64,000 nt of DNA. It comes from Ktedonobacter robiniae (GTDB lineage Bacteria > Chloroflexota > Ktedonobacteria > Ktedonobacterales > Ktedonobacteraceae). The notes under the pieces were generated by a model, which was given only the letters and a program-made list of their open reading frames with translations, had not been told where the DNA came from and searched no databases. Positions 51,603 to 60,579 of this stretch are shown piece by piece; the first letter of the stretch is position 1, and every line of letters starts with the position of its first letter. The DNA lies in contig NZ_BNJG01000001.1 of NCBI RefSeq assembly GCF_016587375.1, forward strand, positions 1,178,001 through 1,242,000, read 5' to 3'. Position numbers and translations under genes: made by a program.

Positions 51603-53822
51603 ATGAATGCTAGTACCAGTGGACCACACATTCTCCTATTTGAACGAGATCAGCAGTTAGCGGGTTTACTTATTGGCGAACTACAACTAGCGGGCTACGA
51701 TTGTCATACCGCACGTACCGCCGTTGAAGTCTTTGATGCCATCGCCCGCCTCCCAATCCGGCTTATTTTGGTCAACCTCGCCCAGGCGGCAGCCGCGCGT
51801 CGCGAATTTTGGGTCGCTTTAGATACGCAACGCCGTGGTCGTGGCATTCAAGTTCTGACATTCAATTGCACTAATATCGCAGGCTATGGGCCACGCGACT
51901 TCGATGATCATATCAATACGACACCAGCCGAAGTCGAGGTCGATGGCATGCTTGGGGTGATGGGCCTTGTTGACGCCGTACGCGCTCGCATTCCCTCAGA
52001 GCAAGCGAACACGTCCTCAACGACCCAACCACGCCTGACGCGCACCCCTTCGCCTTCTGCTCCGAACAATTCAGGCGCCTCGCCAACGGCGACGCCACGT
52101 CCAACACAACCTGTTCAAACACCCGGACAATCATATCGCACGCACTCATCGCCAGAGCAGCCGGTTATGCCTCTACGAAGTAGCGTCTCTGGCTTTCACC
52201 AGCCTGCTCCTGGAACCTTCAACAATACAGGTCAATATTCCTCGCCCACCTCCGCTATGACGCCCCCTCAGACGCCAAATGTGATGGAAGATCCTGCTCA
52301 GTCCTCCTACACGGACAAAATCCATGCCGTGCTCTATCCTAATCAGCGCACCTGGAGCGCGCCGAATACGCCTTCCCAATCAGGTACATCTGACAATAGA
52401 TACGAGGCTCAGAGCGCTATTCTCTCTTCCTTTGCCAATCCTTCCTCCCAGCCATCCGCGGCTCCCATGGGTAGTTCGGGCCTGAATACCCTTCAGCGCC
52501 TGGCAAATGGCCAGGTAGATGCTCCCAATGAATCTGGCCTGGCTCAACTCTCACGCCTCATTCAGGGACGACAGGCTCCGCCCGCTGAAAATCATCCCAC
52601 GATGCAGCCAGCTCCTGAGCGGCAGGCGTTTCGCCCCATCCAACCCACTCAGCAGGCAACTGTATCCCCTCCACCAGCTCAGTATACACGGAGCGAGGTA
52701 CCTGCCCAGGCACACGTTGCTTATCAGGCAAGCGAGCAGCCTTCCTTCGCTCAACCTATGGTCCAAACGGAACAGGATACGCACGTCCGGGCACGCCCAT
52801 TCTTAGGGGAACAGGGTCTATTCGCCCGCACCCCACAAACAGCGCAAGAGGCTTCTCAGGTCGCCCCCCAGGCGCAACAAACAACGGCCTATGCCACTCA
52901 TCCAGCTATCGATGTTCCACCACGACAGGTAAGCGAGCAGCTATTCTCACAACCATTACGCCCCGCTCCTATCGAGGGGATGCCCGCTGAGCGGCCTACA
53001 AATATGCCTCCAGAGAACCCGGGCCGGCGTACAGAGGCGCCTTCACGCCCAAACAATTATGGGCAGGCCACAAATATTGCCTCGCCCCTGGCCTCTATTG
53101 TGACTGCCACGTCCTCTAGCCAGCAGCAACAGCACGCAGCGACTCCCCAGGCGACATTCACCAGTGCTCCTGGGCAGGAATATGTCAGCCGCGCACACAC
53201 TGTAGAAGAGTCGAACTCCAGGCCCAAACGCCAGGAGCCAGAGACCGAGAAGTATCCTCCGACCATGCCCATCACAGATGAGAAACGGGACGAAGAGTCA
53301 GATATCGATCACCAGACAATTGTTGAGCAGATTAAGGCTGAAATTAAGCGGGCAACCGAGGGGCAGGCCGAAAAGGTTGCGCAGAACTCAACCAGTAACG
53401 CGGTCCTGATCGATATTATGCAGAGCCTGCCTCCGATGCCCACACCACCGCCCCAGCCACCTCAGCCCCAGGCACTCAATGGACGCGCAACACGCTCGCT
53501 CGGAAGCGTCTTATTAGAGGGTCACCTCGTTCCCGAGAGTCGCCTGGACGTGGCTCAAAATATCCAGCGTATGCTTAATGGCGTGGATCTTAACTACCAG
53601 CTTGGCGAGATCCTGCTGATGTTTAAGCTCCTCACGCCTGACCAATTACTGGCCGCCAGCCTGGTAAGCTACGGCATGATTAACACTACGCAAATCGGCT
53701 CCCTTGGTCGCATTCGCCAGGAATTGCATACAATGGGCCTCGAATACGATCTGGAGAACCTGCTCATTATGTTCCGCGTTCTCACACCAGAGCAATTGCG
53801 CGAAGTCAAAGCCGATTGGTAG
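51603..53822 (+). CDS. Receiver-like protein with long disordered linker and MshEN-like C-terminus
   Basis: 739 residues. The N-terminal about 125 residues follow a receiver fold (HILLFERDQQLAGLLIGELQLAGYDCHTARTAVEVFDAI), but the phospho-acceptor is Asn58 (LILVNLAQ), so phosphorylation is unlikely. Residues about 145-600 are Pro/Gln/Ser/Thr-rich and disordered. The C-terminal about 110 residues contain two related units, each like the MshEN/T2SSE_N domain: LGSVLLEGHLVPESRLDVAQNI..., LGEILLMFKLLTPDQLLAASL, and LENLLIMFRVLTPEQLREV. MshEN domains bind c-di-GMP in some ATPases. GGAG lies 7 nt before ATG. Function unknown. Confidence 0.75.
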   Translation: MNASTSGPHILLFERDQQLAGLLIGELQLAGYDCHTARTAVEVFDAIARLPIRLILVNLAQAAAARREFWVALDTQRRGRGIQVLTFNCTNIAGYGPRDFDDHINTTPAEVEVDGMLGVMGLVDAVRARIPSEQANTSSTTQPRLTRTPSPSAPNNSGASPTATPRPTQPVQTPGQSYRTHSSPEQPVMPLRSSVSGFHQPAPGTFNNTGQYSSPTSAMTPPQTPNVMEDPAQSSYTDKIHAVLYPNQRTWSAPNTPSQSGTSDNRYEAQSAILSSFANPSSQPSAAPMGSSGLNTLQRLANGQVDAPNESGLAQLSRLIQGRQAPPAENHPTMQPAPERQAFRPIQPTQQATVSPPPAQYTRSEVPAQAHVAYQASEQPSFAQPMVQTEQDTHVRARPFLGEQGLFARTPQTAQEASQVAPQAQQTTAYATHPAIDVPPRQVSEQLFSQPLRPAPIEGMPAERPTNMPPENPGRRTEAPSRPNNYGQATNIASPLASIVTATSSSQQQQHAATPQATFTSAPGQEYVSRAHTVEESNSRPKRQEPETEKYPPTMPITDEKRDEESDIDHQTIVEQIKAEIKRATEGQAEKVAQNSTSNAVLIDIMQSLPPMPTPPPQPPQPQALNGRATRSLGSVLLEGHLVPESRLDVAQNIQRMLNGVDLNYQLGEILLMFKLLTPDQLLAASLVSYGMINTTQIGSLGRIRQELHTMGLEYDLENLLIMFRVLTPEQLREVKADW

Positions 53823-53823
53823 T

Positions 53824-53888
53824 AACCAGATACACAGAAGGAGAGCCTGGCGCGGTTCGCGCCAGGCTCTCCTTCTGTGTATCTGGTT
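53824..53888. terminator. 31-bp perfect palindrome between 51603 gene and murA
   Basis: Arms 53824-53854 and 53858-53888 pair exactly with a 3-nt loop (GTT). It starts 2 nt after one stop and ends 2 nt before the convergent murA stop, filling the whole intergenic space. Confidence 0.75.
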
Positions 53889-53889
53889 G

Positions 53890-55245
53890 TTAGTTGACGT
53901 TGGCAGTTGCCGTGGCTTCGATGCGCTGAATTTGTGCGCCGAGTGAACGTAGTTTGGCGTCCAGGTGCTCATATCCGCGCTCGATATGATCGATGCCAAA
54001 GACCTTCGACTCACCCTCCGCACACAAGGCCGCGAGGATATAGGAGCAGCCCGCGCGGATATCAGGAATATAGAGTTGCGTTCCCTTCAGGGGCGTTGGC
54101 CCACTAACTACGCAGCTATGCTGGTGTTCTTTCTCGCGGAAACGACAGGGCACCTCACCCAGGCATTTGCTATACAGGCCGATATGCGCGCCCATACCAA
54201 TGAGGGCCGAGGTATAGCCGAAGCGATCCTCGTAGATCGTCTCATGTACTACCGACATACCACGCGCCTGCGTCAATAACACGGTAAAGGGCTGCTGCCA
54301 GTCTGTCATAAAGCCAGGATGAACATCTGTTTCCAGGGCAATCGCGGGCGGTGGCTGGTCATCAGCCACAAAACGGATGCCCTCGTCATCAATATCGAAG
54401 CGCAAGCGCATCTTTGAAAGAGTATTCAAAAACGTCAATAGAATATCCTGCTGTGCGCCTCGCAGGTAGACATCGCCGCGCGTGAGATAGGCCGCGGTAG
54501 CCAGGGAGACAGCCTCGTTGCGGTCGCTAAGCAGGGTATGACTCGCGCCACGTAGTTTCTCGACTCCCTCGATCACAATACGTCGATCAACCTTGACCTC
54601 GATGATCGCGCCCATCTTTTGCAATAGCTTGATCAGGTCTACAATCTCTGGCTCCATGGCCGCGTTCTCAATGATGGTCACACCCCTGGCCAGTGAGGCC
54701 GTAATCAAGAAGTTCTCAGTCGCCATGACGCTGGGGAAGGGCAGTTTGATTGTTGTGCCACGCAGGCGCTTTGTCGTCGTACAATAATAGAAGCCATCGC
54801 GCTCAACAATCGTCGCCCCCATCTGGCGCAGTCCCTCGATATGAAAATTAATAGGGCGCGGGCCAATACGATCTCCCCCGGGGGCAGGTATGCTTACCTG
54901 GCCACAGCGATGCAGCAGGGGACCAATCGCCATGACGGCGATGCGGTTCAGTCCCCCGACCTCATCTGAGATCTCAGATCTGGCAATAGAGTCGGTACGA
55001 AGCGTCAACACATGGTCATCCAGGTGCAGACTGGTGCCAACGCTTTCGCACAGCTTCATGGTTAAATACATATCTCCCAGCAGCGGCACATTGCGTAATG
55101 TGCACTCCTCGGAGGTCAACAGCGAAGCGATAATCATTTTGGTGACGGCATTTTTCGCACCGCTCAATTTCACTTCGCCCTGGAGCGAGGCTCCTCCCTG
55201 TACCAGGTAATAGGGGGAGGCCACTGGCATTTCACTTTGCTTCAT
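53890..55245 (-). CDS. murA: UDP-N-acetylglucosamine 1-carboxyvinyltransferase (MurA) with Cys-to-Asp active site
   Basis: First committed step of peptidoglycan synthesis: transfer of enolpyruvate from PEP to UDP-GlcNAc. 451 residues, EPSP-synthase fold. N-terminal GEVKLSGAKNAVTKMIIASLL carries the catalytic Lys/Asn. The flexible loop is PAPGGDRIGPRPINFHIEGLRQMGA: Asp125 stands where E. coli MurA has Cys115 (GGCTIGARPVDLH). Asp here keeps activity but blocks fosfomycin alkylation in Mycobacterium and Chlamydia MurA. C-terminal ETDVHPGFMTDWQQPF and EDRFGYTSAL...MGA are present. Lies last on a leftward run; the upstream FAD enzyme stops 23 nt before its start. Confidence 0.93.
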   Translation of the reverse strand: MKQSEMPVASPYYLVQGGASLQGEVKLSGAKNAVTKMIIASLLTSEECTLRNVPLLGDMYLTMKLCESVGTSLHLDDHVLTLRTDSIARSEISDEVGGLNRIAVMAIGPLLHRCGQVSIPAPGGDRIGPRPINFHIEGLRQMGATIVERDGFYYCTTTKRLRGTTIKLPFPSVMATENFLITASLARGVTIIENAAMEPEIVDLIKLLQKMGAIIEVKVDRRIVIEGVEKLRGASHTLLSDRNEAVSLATAAYLTRGDVYLRGAQQDILLTFLNTLSKMRLRFDIDDEGIRFVADDQPPPAIALETDVHPGFMTDWQQPFTVLLTQARGMSVVHETIYEDRFGYTSALIGMGAHIGLYSKCLGEVPCRFREKEHQHSCVVSGPTPLKGTQLYIPDIRAGCSYILAALCAEGESKVFGIDHIERGYEHLDAKLRSLGAQIQRIEATATANVN

Positions 55246-55268
55246 TACTATCAGCCTTTATACAAGTC

Positions 55269-56770
55269 CTAATGGGCATCCTTCAATTTGTGGAACATAG
55301 CCGAATTTCCCGGCGCCATCCACAACCAACGCAAGGGGTTCAAGCGCGAATAGGCGACCGCCATATGTGATCGGCTCGCCCGCGCAGGTTTGCCTTTCCT
55401 GTCTGTTTCTTCACGATCCAGTGCATCTAACAGATCCAGGAAATGGTTCACACTCTGGGCCACCCCTTCCACCATCAGAAACCCCGATGGCTTGACGGCA
55501 TCTCCCACGAGATACAGGCCCTCGACGGTTGTTGTTGGTGTGAGGTCCTCTCCCTGCGTCATCCTATTCACCGGCCACTCGCCCCGATAGGTCCCCATCG
55601 TAAGTACGCGACAATGCGTATCAAAAGCGTCACCAAAGAGCATATGCAAGTCCGCCAGCGCGAGCGCGCGCTCTTCCTCCACGTTATTACTCTGAATGAC
55701 CTGGTGGGTAATTAACAAATGCTTGCCAGCAGGGGCAAGACTGGGGTCACTATTTGTTGGCTGGACGATGCCCGCAATGCGCTTCGTATCCAGGCAATAC
55801 ATAATGCCACGATGAGGGATAAACGAGGCATCACTTAAGATATGGATTTTCAGGCCCACGGCCTCGTGCAGACCCACCTCTGAGGGCATCTCGCCCCCTA
55901 CAGACTCCTCTCCCGGCTTCCGCTTGAGCACATCGGCCTGCCTTACTTTCCGATTGTGCAGTAGCCCGTCTGTGGCTCTGGGGCCGATATCGCTCACTAC
56001 CAGGGGAGCCTCAATCACTTCCTCGACGCCGCGCTCTTTGTAGCGCACACGTACTCCACGCACCCGCCCATCACGCTGGATGATCTGCAATACTTCGCAG
56101 GAGAGTGTAAGCTCGCCGCCAAGCGCCTGGACGTGCTGTTCAAGTTGGCGTGTGATCTCACCACATCCACCCTCGACAATCGCGGGCGCGCCAAAGCGAA
56201 ACATGTTGCGCGTCGTGCGAATCACCTCGCGTGTGCTTACCTGGCTCAATTCCAGGCTCAGGGCAAAACGCGAGATCCGCTCGAAGAAGGCGACCAGTTG
56301 TGGATTGCGCTCGACATTGATGTGCTGCTCTAACCAGCGATGAAAGGGCATCTGGAGTTCGGCCTCAGACAACTGGCTAAAAAACATCAGGTAGCCCAGG
56401 CGGATGAACCACCAGGACTGGCGCGGACCCAGGAAACGCAAGACGCCCAGCAAACCCTGCGCCCGGTACTGTTTGCCATGGACATAAAAAGAGCCGAAGA
56501 CATCGGCATCAAAGAAACGGTGGGGAACCTGCAAACGATCAAGCATCTGAGCCAACGCGCCACTGCTCCCGAAGGGAACCATATGCACCGCACCGGTACT
56601 TACCTGCACGCCCTGGAAATGTTTGGCGGTAAATCGCCCCCCGCATGCGGAAGGCGCTCTAGAATGAGAACGCGTTTGCCACGCTGGAGCAAATGGGCTG
56701 CGCTTAGTAAGCCGCCCAGGCCAGCACCAATAATGATGGCATCTATCTGTCGTGAAGCAATTTCGTGCAT
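55269..56770 (-). pseudogene. FAD-dependent oxidoreductase (phytoene desaturase/CrtI-like), frameshifted near N-terminus
   Basis: 500 residues when repaired. From the ATG at 56770 the frame reads MHEIASRQIDAIIIGAGLGGLLSAAHLLQRGKRVLILERLPHAGG, a clear FAD dinucleotide motif. It then breaks at a C6 run (56637-56642; G6 on the coding strand, seven needed), after which RFTAKHFQGVQVSTGAVHMVPFGSSGALAQML continues in the other frame to the stop at 55269. The remainder (FGAPAIVEGGCGEITRQLEQHVQALGGELTL, C-terminal TPTTTVEGLYLVGDAVKPSGFLMVEGVAQSVNHFL) fits the NAD(P)/FAD-dependent phytoene-desaturase-like family. Substrate unknown. A single missing base, probably a consensus error. Confidence 0.82.
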
Positions 56771-56809
56771 GAAAGTATCCGCTCAGTTGATAAGTTTTTT
56801 TATAAACCA

Positions 56810-56860
56810 AAGGTGCAGCACGTGCTGGTGGCCGCAAGCCACCAGCACGTGCTGCACCTT
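56810..56860 (-). terminator. 23-bp perfect hairpin after the FHA gene (family P3)
   Basis: Arms 56810-56832 and 56838-56860 pair exactly with a CGCAA loop, 3 nt past the FHA gene's stop. The core CTGGTGGCCGCAAGCCACCAG is related to the apical cores at 20244 and 41382. Confidence 0.78.
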
Positions 56861-56863
56861 CTA

Positions 56864-58234
56864 TTACTCTTCGCCAACCATGCCGCGCAACAGACTATTG
56901 CACTCGGCCATTGTGTTGAGTACATTCTGGTGAATCTGGAAGACCTTGTTGAGTTCGCGAGCCTTCCGCGCCAGTTTCGTGACATATTCGATATCGCGTG
57001 GATTGCTCATAACATCTTCCATGAGCTGCAAGAGCTCGGCCCAGGCCAAAGCCTCGCGGCTACGCGCGACATCGGCGATTGTGCTATCCATGCGCTCAGA
57101 GACGCGCCGGATGCCACCTCGCAGTTGATTGACGGTTTGGCCCAGCTCTCCCTCGCGCTTACGCATAGCATCCTGCGTCGAGTTGAACTGGTCCTGCAAA
57201 GCCGCGATCTGGCCATCCAGAGCGGAGACAGCGGCAATCAAGCTGCTCATGTCTGGCAGATTGGGCATGGGAATGGAGGTCAGGCGCTTAAAGGTCAGAG
57301 GAGCGTCATCGTAGGCTTTCTGTACAGGCTCTTCCTCGCGTGGCTGCGCAGGTTCCGCCGGTGTCTCGGGAACATAGTCAGACGCTTCAGGCGCTTTCTG
57401 TGTCTGCTCTTCCACAGCTGGGAAGTCAGCCTGCTCGTCTTGCTCAATTGGCGTGGCCAGGGCTGGCACGCCAAAGGGAATCTCTGGCTCCTCCGAGAGA
57501 ATGGACTGGGTCTCATACCCACTATCGCTCTCAGGAAGCGTGACGTTGTCATCAGTCGAGGTACGATAGGTATTAGGCTCGTAGGGATTGGGTTCATAGG
57601 GAACAGAGACTGTGGGCAGATCTTCGACCTCATTTGAGGCAGTGCCAAAGGCGCGGAAGATCAGCTCATGCTCGCCAATGCCAATATGATCGCCATCCTG
57701 CAATAAGCGTGTGCCATTCTCATCAAGCTGTTGCCCATTGACAAAGGTACCATTGGCGCTATGCTCATCCTGCAATACATACTGTCCATTATCAAAGTGG
57801 ACGACGGCATGGCGGCGCGACGTCAATTTATCTTTCTGCAACAGGATGTCGCTGTTGGGGGCACGCCCAATCACGATCTCTTTTTTCTCCAGCGGATACT
57901 CAGTGATGACCTGGCCGCTTTCAGAGCGCAAGATAAAACGCCCTGGCTGCTCAATGCGATCCATCGTTGCCTGGGCAGTAGAAGCGGAATAGTTGGCCTG
58001 CTCAGCCCCATAGCCGCCCGCCACGGTTGGAGCCGCCTCGTTGCCATAGTCAGAAGGAGGAACAGTGCCTCCTTCATGCCCAGCCGCGTTCCATTCTCCA
58101 CTTGGGGAGGCCCCCACGGTGGGGGCGGCATTCATTGACTGCGCAGCAGCAGCAGGGGTCAGGCGATTCCCACAATTCAGGCAATACCGATCTTCCGGCC
58201 TTGTGTCGGCCCCACAATAGGGACACTTATCCAT
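56864..58234 (-). CDS. Zinc-ribbon and FHA-domain protein
   Basis: 456 residues from the ATG at 58234 (GGGAGGA 10 nt upstream). Order: N-terminal zinc ribbon CPYCGADTRPEDRYCLNC; a low-complexity linker; FHA domain about 95-190 (VIGRAPNSDILLQKDKLTSRRHAVV, QDEHSANGTFVNGQQL) with the GR, S-R-R-H and NGT(F)VN phosphothreonine-binding signature; an acidic Glu/Pro/Ala linker; and a C-terminal helical coiled-coil (LIAAVSALDGQIAALQDQFNSTQDAMRKREGELGQTVNQLRGGIRRVSERMDS). Probably a phosphothreonine-reading adaptor for Ser/Thr kinase signalling. Its partner is not evident; the pseudokinase at 30465 is not adjacent. Confidence 0.85.
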   Translation of the reverse strand: MDKCPYCGADTRPEDRYCLNCGNRLTPAAAAQSMNAAPTVGASPSGEWNAAGHEGGTVPPSDYGNEAAPTVAGGYGAEQANYSASTAQATMDRIEQPGRFILRSESGQVITEYPLEKKEIVIGRAPNSDILLQKDKLTSRRHAVVHFDNGQYVLQDEHSANGTFVNGQQLDENGTRLLQDGDHIGIGEHELIFRAFGTASNEVEDLPTVSVPYEPNPYEPNTYRTSTDDNVTLPESDSGYETQSILSEEPEIPFGVPALATPIEQDEQADFPAVEEQTQKAPEASDYVPETPAEPAQPREEEPVQKAYDDAPLTFKRLTSIPMPNLPDMSSLIAAVSALDGQIAALQDQFNSTQDAMRKREGELGQTVNQLRGGIRRVSERMDSTIADVARSREALAWAELLQLMEDVMSNPRDIEYVTKLARKARELNKVFQIHQNVLNTMAECNSLLRGMVGEE

Positions 58235-58822
58235 GATATGCAAATCCTCCCATTTAAAAGCACGCAAGGCTCTCATCACGCGCGCACAAAACTTCTGACA
58301 TTATAGCAGAAGTGAAACTTGAGCGTCGAGCGAGCCTTGCTTGAACTCACCCTTTACGACTAGTCCAGGTTGCATGAAGCCCCTTTCTCTGGAGAGCCTT
58401 CGCGCCTGCGGCGCTCAGGGTAAGGTGTGTCAGGTGATTGGTTGACTCCGCCAGCCAACCACCACAGCAGACCCTTACCCAGGCGAGCCACGCAGTGGTG
58501 AGAAATCTCCTCCTGAGGAGGCGCAAGTTGGCTTGAATGCCTGTAAAAAAACAAGAATTACGCGTCTACGTTAAAGATAGATAATAAAAAGAAGTTTGTC
58601 TATGAAGTAGTTCTCAAATTGGTACTAGGACGCGAGAACAAGGCCTTTACAGGGGTTTGATTTAATGCTACCATTACATTTCACCATTAAGAAGCAGACA
58701 CTGGGAGTAGACTAATCGTCGTTTCGTCCAGGCAGGAGCTTTTTCCTACTTGTGACGCCACCATACCAAGCGCCACGTATCGTACATAAGAACTCAACAT
58801 TTACTTGCGGGAGTAGTCGTGT
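58235..58822. other. 588-bp divergent region upstream of dnaA
   Basis: Divergent leader of the FHA gene and dnaA. I searched for DnaA boxes (TTATCCACA and one-mismatch forms) and saw no cluster, so I do not call an origin. Holds a GCGCCTGCGGCGCTCA element (58394-58409) shared with 20203 and a lone ACGCGTCTACGTT (58560-58572) like a half of the P1 palindrome. Confidence 0.5.
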
Positions 58823-60433
58823 GTGAATGCAAGACAAATCTGGCAAACTGCAATAGAACGCTTACAGGAGCGCGTACAGCCTAATACCTTTACCACCTGG
58901 TTTCAGGGCACCTCCGCTGACTCCTTTCAAGATGGGATCTTCGTCGTCAGTGTCTCCTCGACCTTTGTCAAAACCCATCTCGAGCGTCGCTTCACCAGCC
59001 TGATCCGCACCATTCTCACCGACATCACGGGAATGGAGGTCGAGGTCCAGTTTGTCGTTTCCCGCGATAAAACCACACCAGAGCAACCCGGCGAGCCACT
59101 CTTCTCGCCCCCCAAGCGTCCTTCGCGCCTGGGACGAACACGTACATCGCCCGCGCAGCATGTACGTCGCCTGGCAGAGTCCGCGGCCGCCGTGGCGAAG
59201 AAGTCTAAGGCATCGCTCCCCTTTCAAACTCTTGGCTTAAATCGAGAAGGTGCGCTAAAAGCAGAAACCCCGCCCGGAGAGTATCCCGCGTTTCCACCAC
59301 CTCCAGGCTCCGGATCTGAGGGCGAGTCAGAGCGCCCGGCGAGCTACAACAACCCAGCCAGGCCCATTGCCGTTCCACCGGTCATTACCTTTGGGACAGG
59401 TGGGCAACTCAACGCACGCTATACCTTTGATGCCTTTATCGTGGGCAAATCAAACCAACTGGCGCATGCTGCCTCCCTGGCTGCTTCAGAGAATCCCGGG
59501 CGCATCTATAATCCGCTTTTCCTCTACGGCGGCGTGGGCCTGGGCAAAACCCACCTGCTACACGCGGTGGGACATGAGGGTGAGGTCAAAGGGCTGACTG
59601 TGCTTTATGTCACCTCGGAGAAATTTACCAACGAAATCATTAATGCTATTCGCTATCAGAAAACCGAGGAGTTTCGCGCCAAGTATCGCCAGATTGATAT
59701 CTTGCTAGTCGACGACATTCAGTTTATCGCAGGCAAAGAGTCAACCGAAGAAGAGTTCTTTCATACCTTCAATTCGCTCCACAACGCCAATAAACAAATC
59801 GTGGTCACCAGCGACCGGCCGCCCAAAGCCATACATAGCCTGCAAGACCGCCTGCGCTCACGCTTTGAATGGGGGCTGCTGGCGGATGTACAACCACCAG
59901 AGTATGAGCATCGCCTGGCCATCTTACGCTCAAAAACCGACCTCCTGCACTTCTCAGTTCCCAGCGCTGTTGTTGAATATGTGGCACGACCAGAGTGCAG
60001 CAGTGTACGTGAACTGGAGGGGGCACTCAACCGCGTTATCGCCTACGCGACCCTGCATAACGCGCCGATCACCGTGCAGCTAGCCGTCGACGCCCTGGAA
60101 AATATTTATAGTGATAAAAAACCATCTGCCGCCACCAAGTTAAGCGTCTCCGAGGTCATTGATGGCGTCTGCCGCTATTATAATGTGGAGGCCGAACGTA
60201 TCCGGGGAAAGCAACGCGACCGCGATATTGCCTGGCCACGCCAGGTCGCGATGTATCTTATGCGTGAAGAGACTACAGCCTCGCTACAACAGATCGGTGC
60301 AGAACTGGGAGGGCGCGACCATACCACAATCATGCACGGCTGGGAGAAAGTGCAGGGCGAGATGCGCCAGAGCGACCGTGTCCGACATGAAATCGCGACT
60401 GTCCTGGAGTCGCTCCACTCAAAACCCTACTAA
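58823..60433 (+). CDS. dnaA: Chromosomal replication initiator protein DnaA
   Basis: 536 residues from a GTG at 58823, with GGGAG 9 nt upstream. Domain I is IWQTAIERLQERVQPNTFTTWFQGT. Domain II is a long Pro/Ser/Arg-rich linker (about 85-185), which makes the protein longer than usual. Domain III is an AAA+ unit with Walker A GGVGLGKT (236-243), Walker B VDDIQFIAGKE, box VII LRSRFEWGLLADVQPP. Domain IV has the DnaA signature GGRDHTTIMHGWEKV. Initiates replication by binding DnaA boxes at oriC. No dnaN, recF, gyrB or rpmH is nearby, unlike the usual dnaA locus; the next gene is an unrelated membrane protein. Confidence 0.96.
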   Translation: MNARQIWQTAIERLQERVQPNTFTTWFQGTSADSFQDGIFVVSVSSTFVKTHLERRFTSLIRTILTDITGMEVEVQFVVSRDKTTPEQPGEPLFSPPKRPSRLGRTRTSPAQHVRRLAESAAAVAKKSKASLPFQTLGLNREGALKAETPPGEYPAFPPPPGSGSEGESERPASYNNPARPIAVPPVITFGTGGQLNARYTFDAFIVGKSNQLAHAASLAASENPGRIYNPLFLYGGVGLGKTHLLHAVGHEGEVKGLTVLYVTSEKFTNEIINAIRYQKTEEFRAKYRQIDILLVDDIQFIAGKESTEEEFFHTFNSLHNANKQIVVTSDRPPKAIHSLQDRLRSRFEWGLLADVQPPEYEHRLAILRSKTDLLHFSVPSAVVEYVARPECSSVRELEGALNRVIAYATLHNAPITVQLAVDALENIYSDKKPSAATKLSVSEVIDGVCRYYNVEAERIRGKQRDRDIAWPRQVAMYLMREETTASLQQIGAELGGRDHTTIMHGWEKVQGEMRQSDRVRHEIATVLESLHSKPY

Positions 60434-60579
60434 GTTGCCCAGCCCTCTCTTGGCGGCACTCCTGGAATATTATACTATTTGATAGTGGATGCACAGCAAC
60501 CAAAGACACAACCAGATACACTAGCGCTTGACGTGCCAGCACCAGGCGCATGGAGAGATCCAGGGAGAATACGAGACGT

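Noticed and set aside
58235..58822. Origin of replication next to dnaA
   Set aside because: No cluster of DnaA boxes (TTATCCACA or close forms), no A/T-rich unwinding region with 13-mers, and no neighbouring dnaN. Not enough to call oriC.
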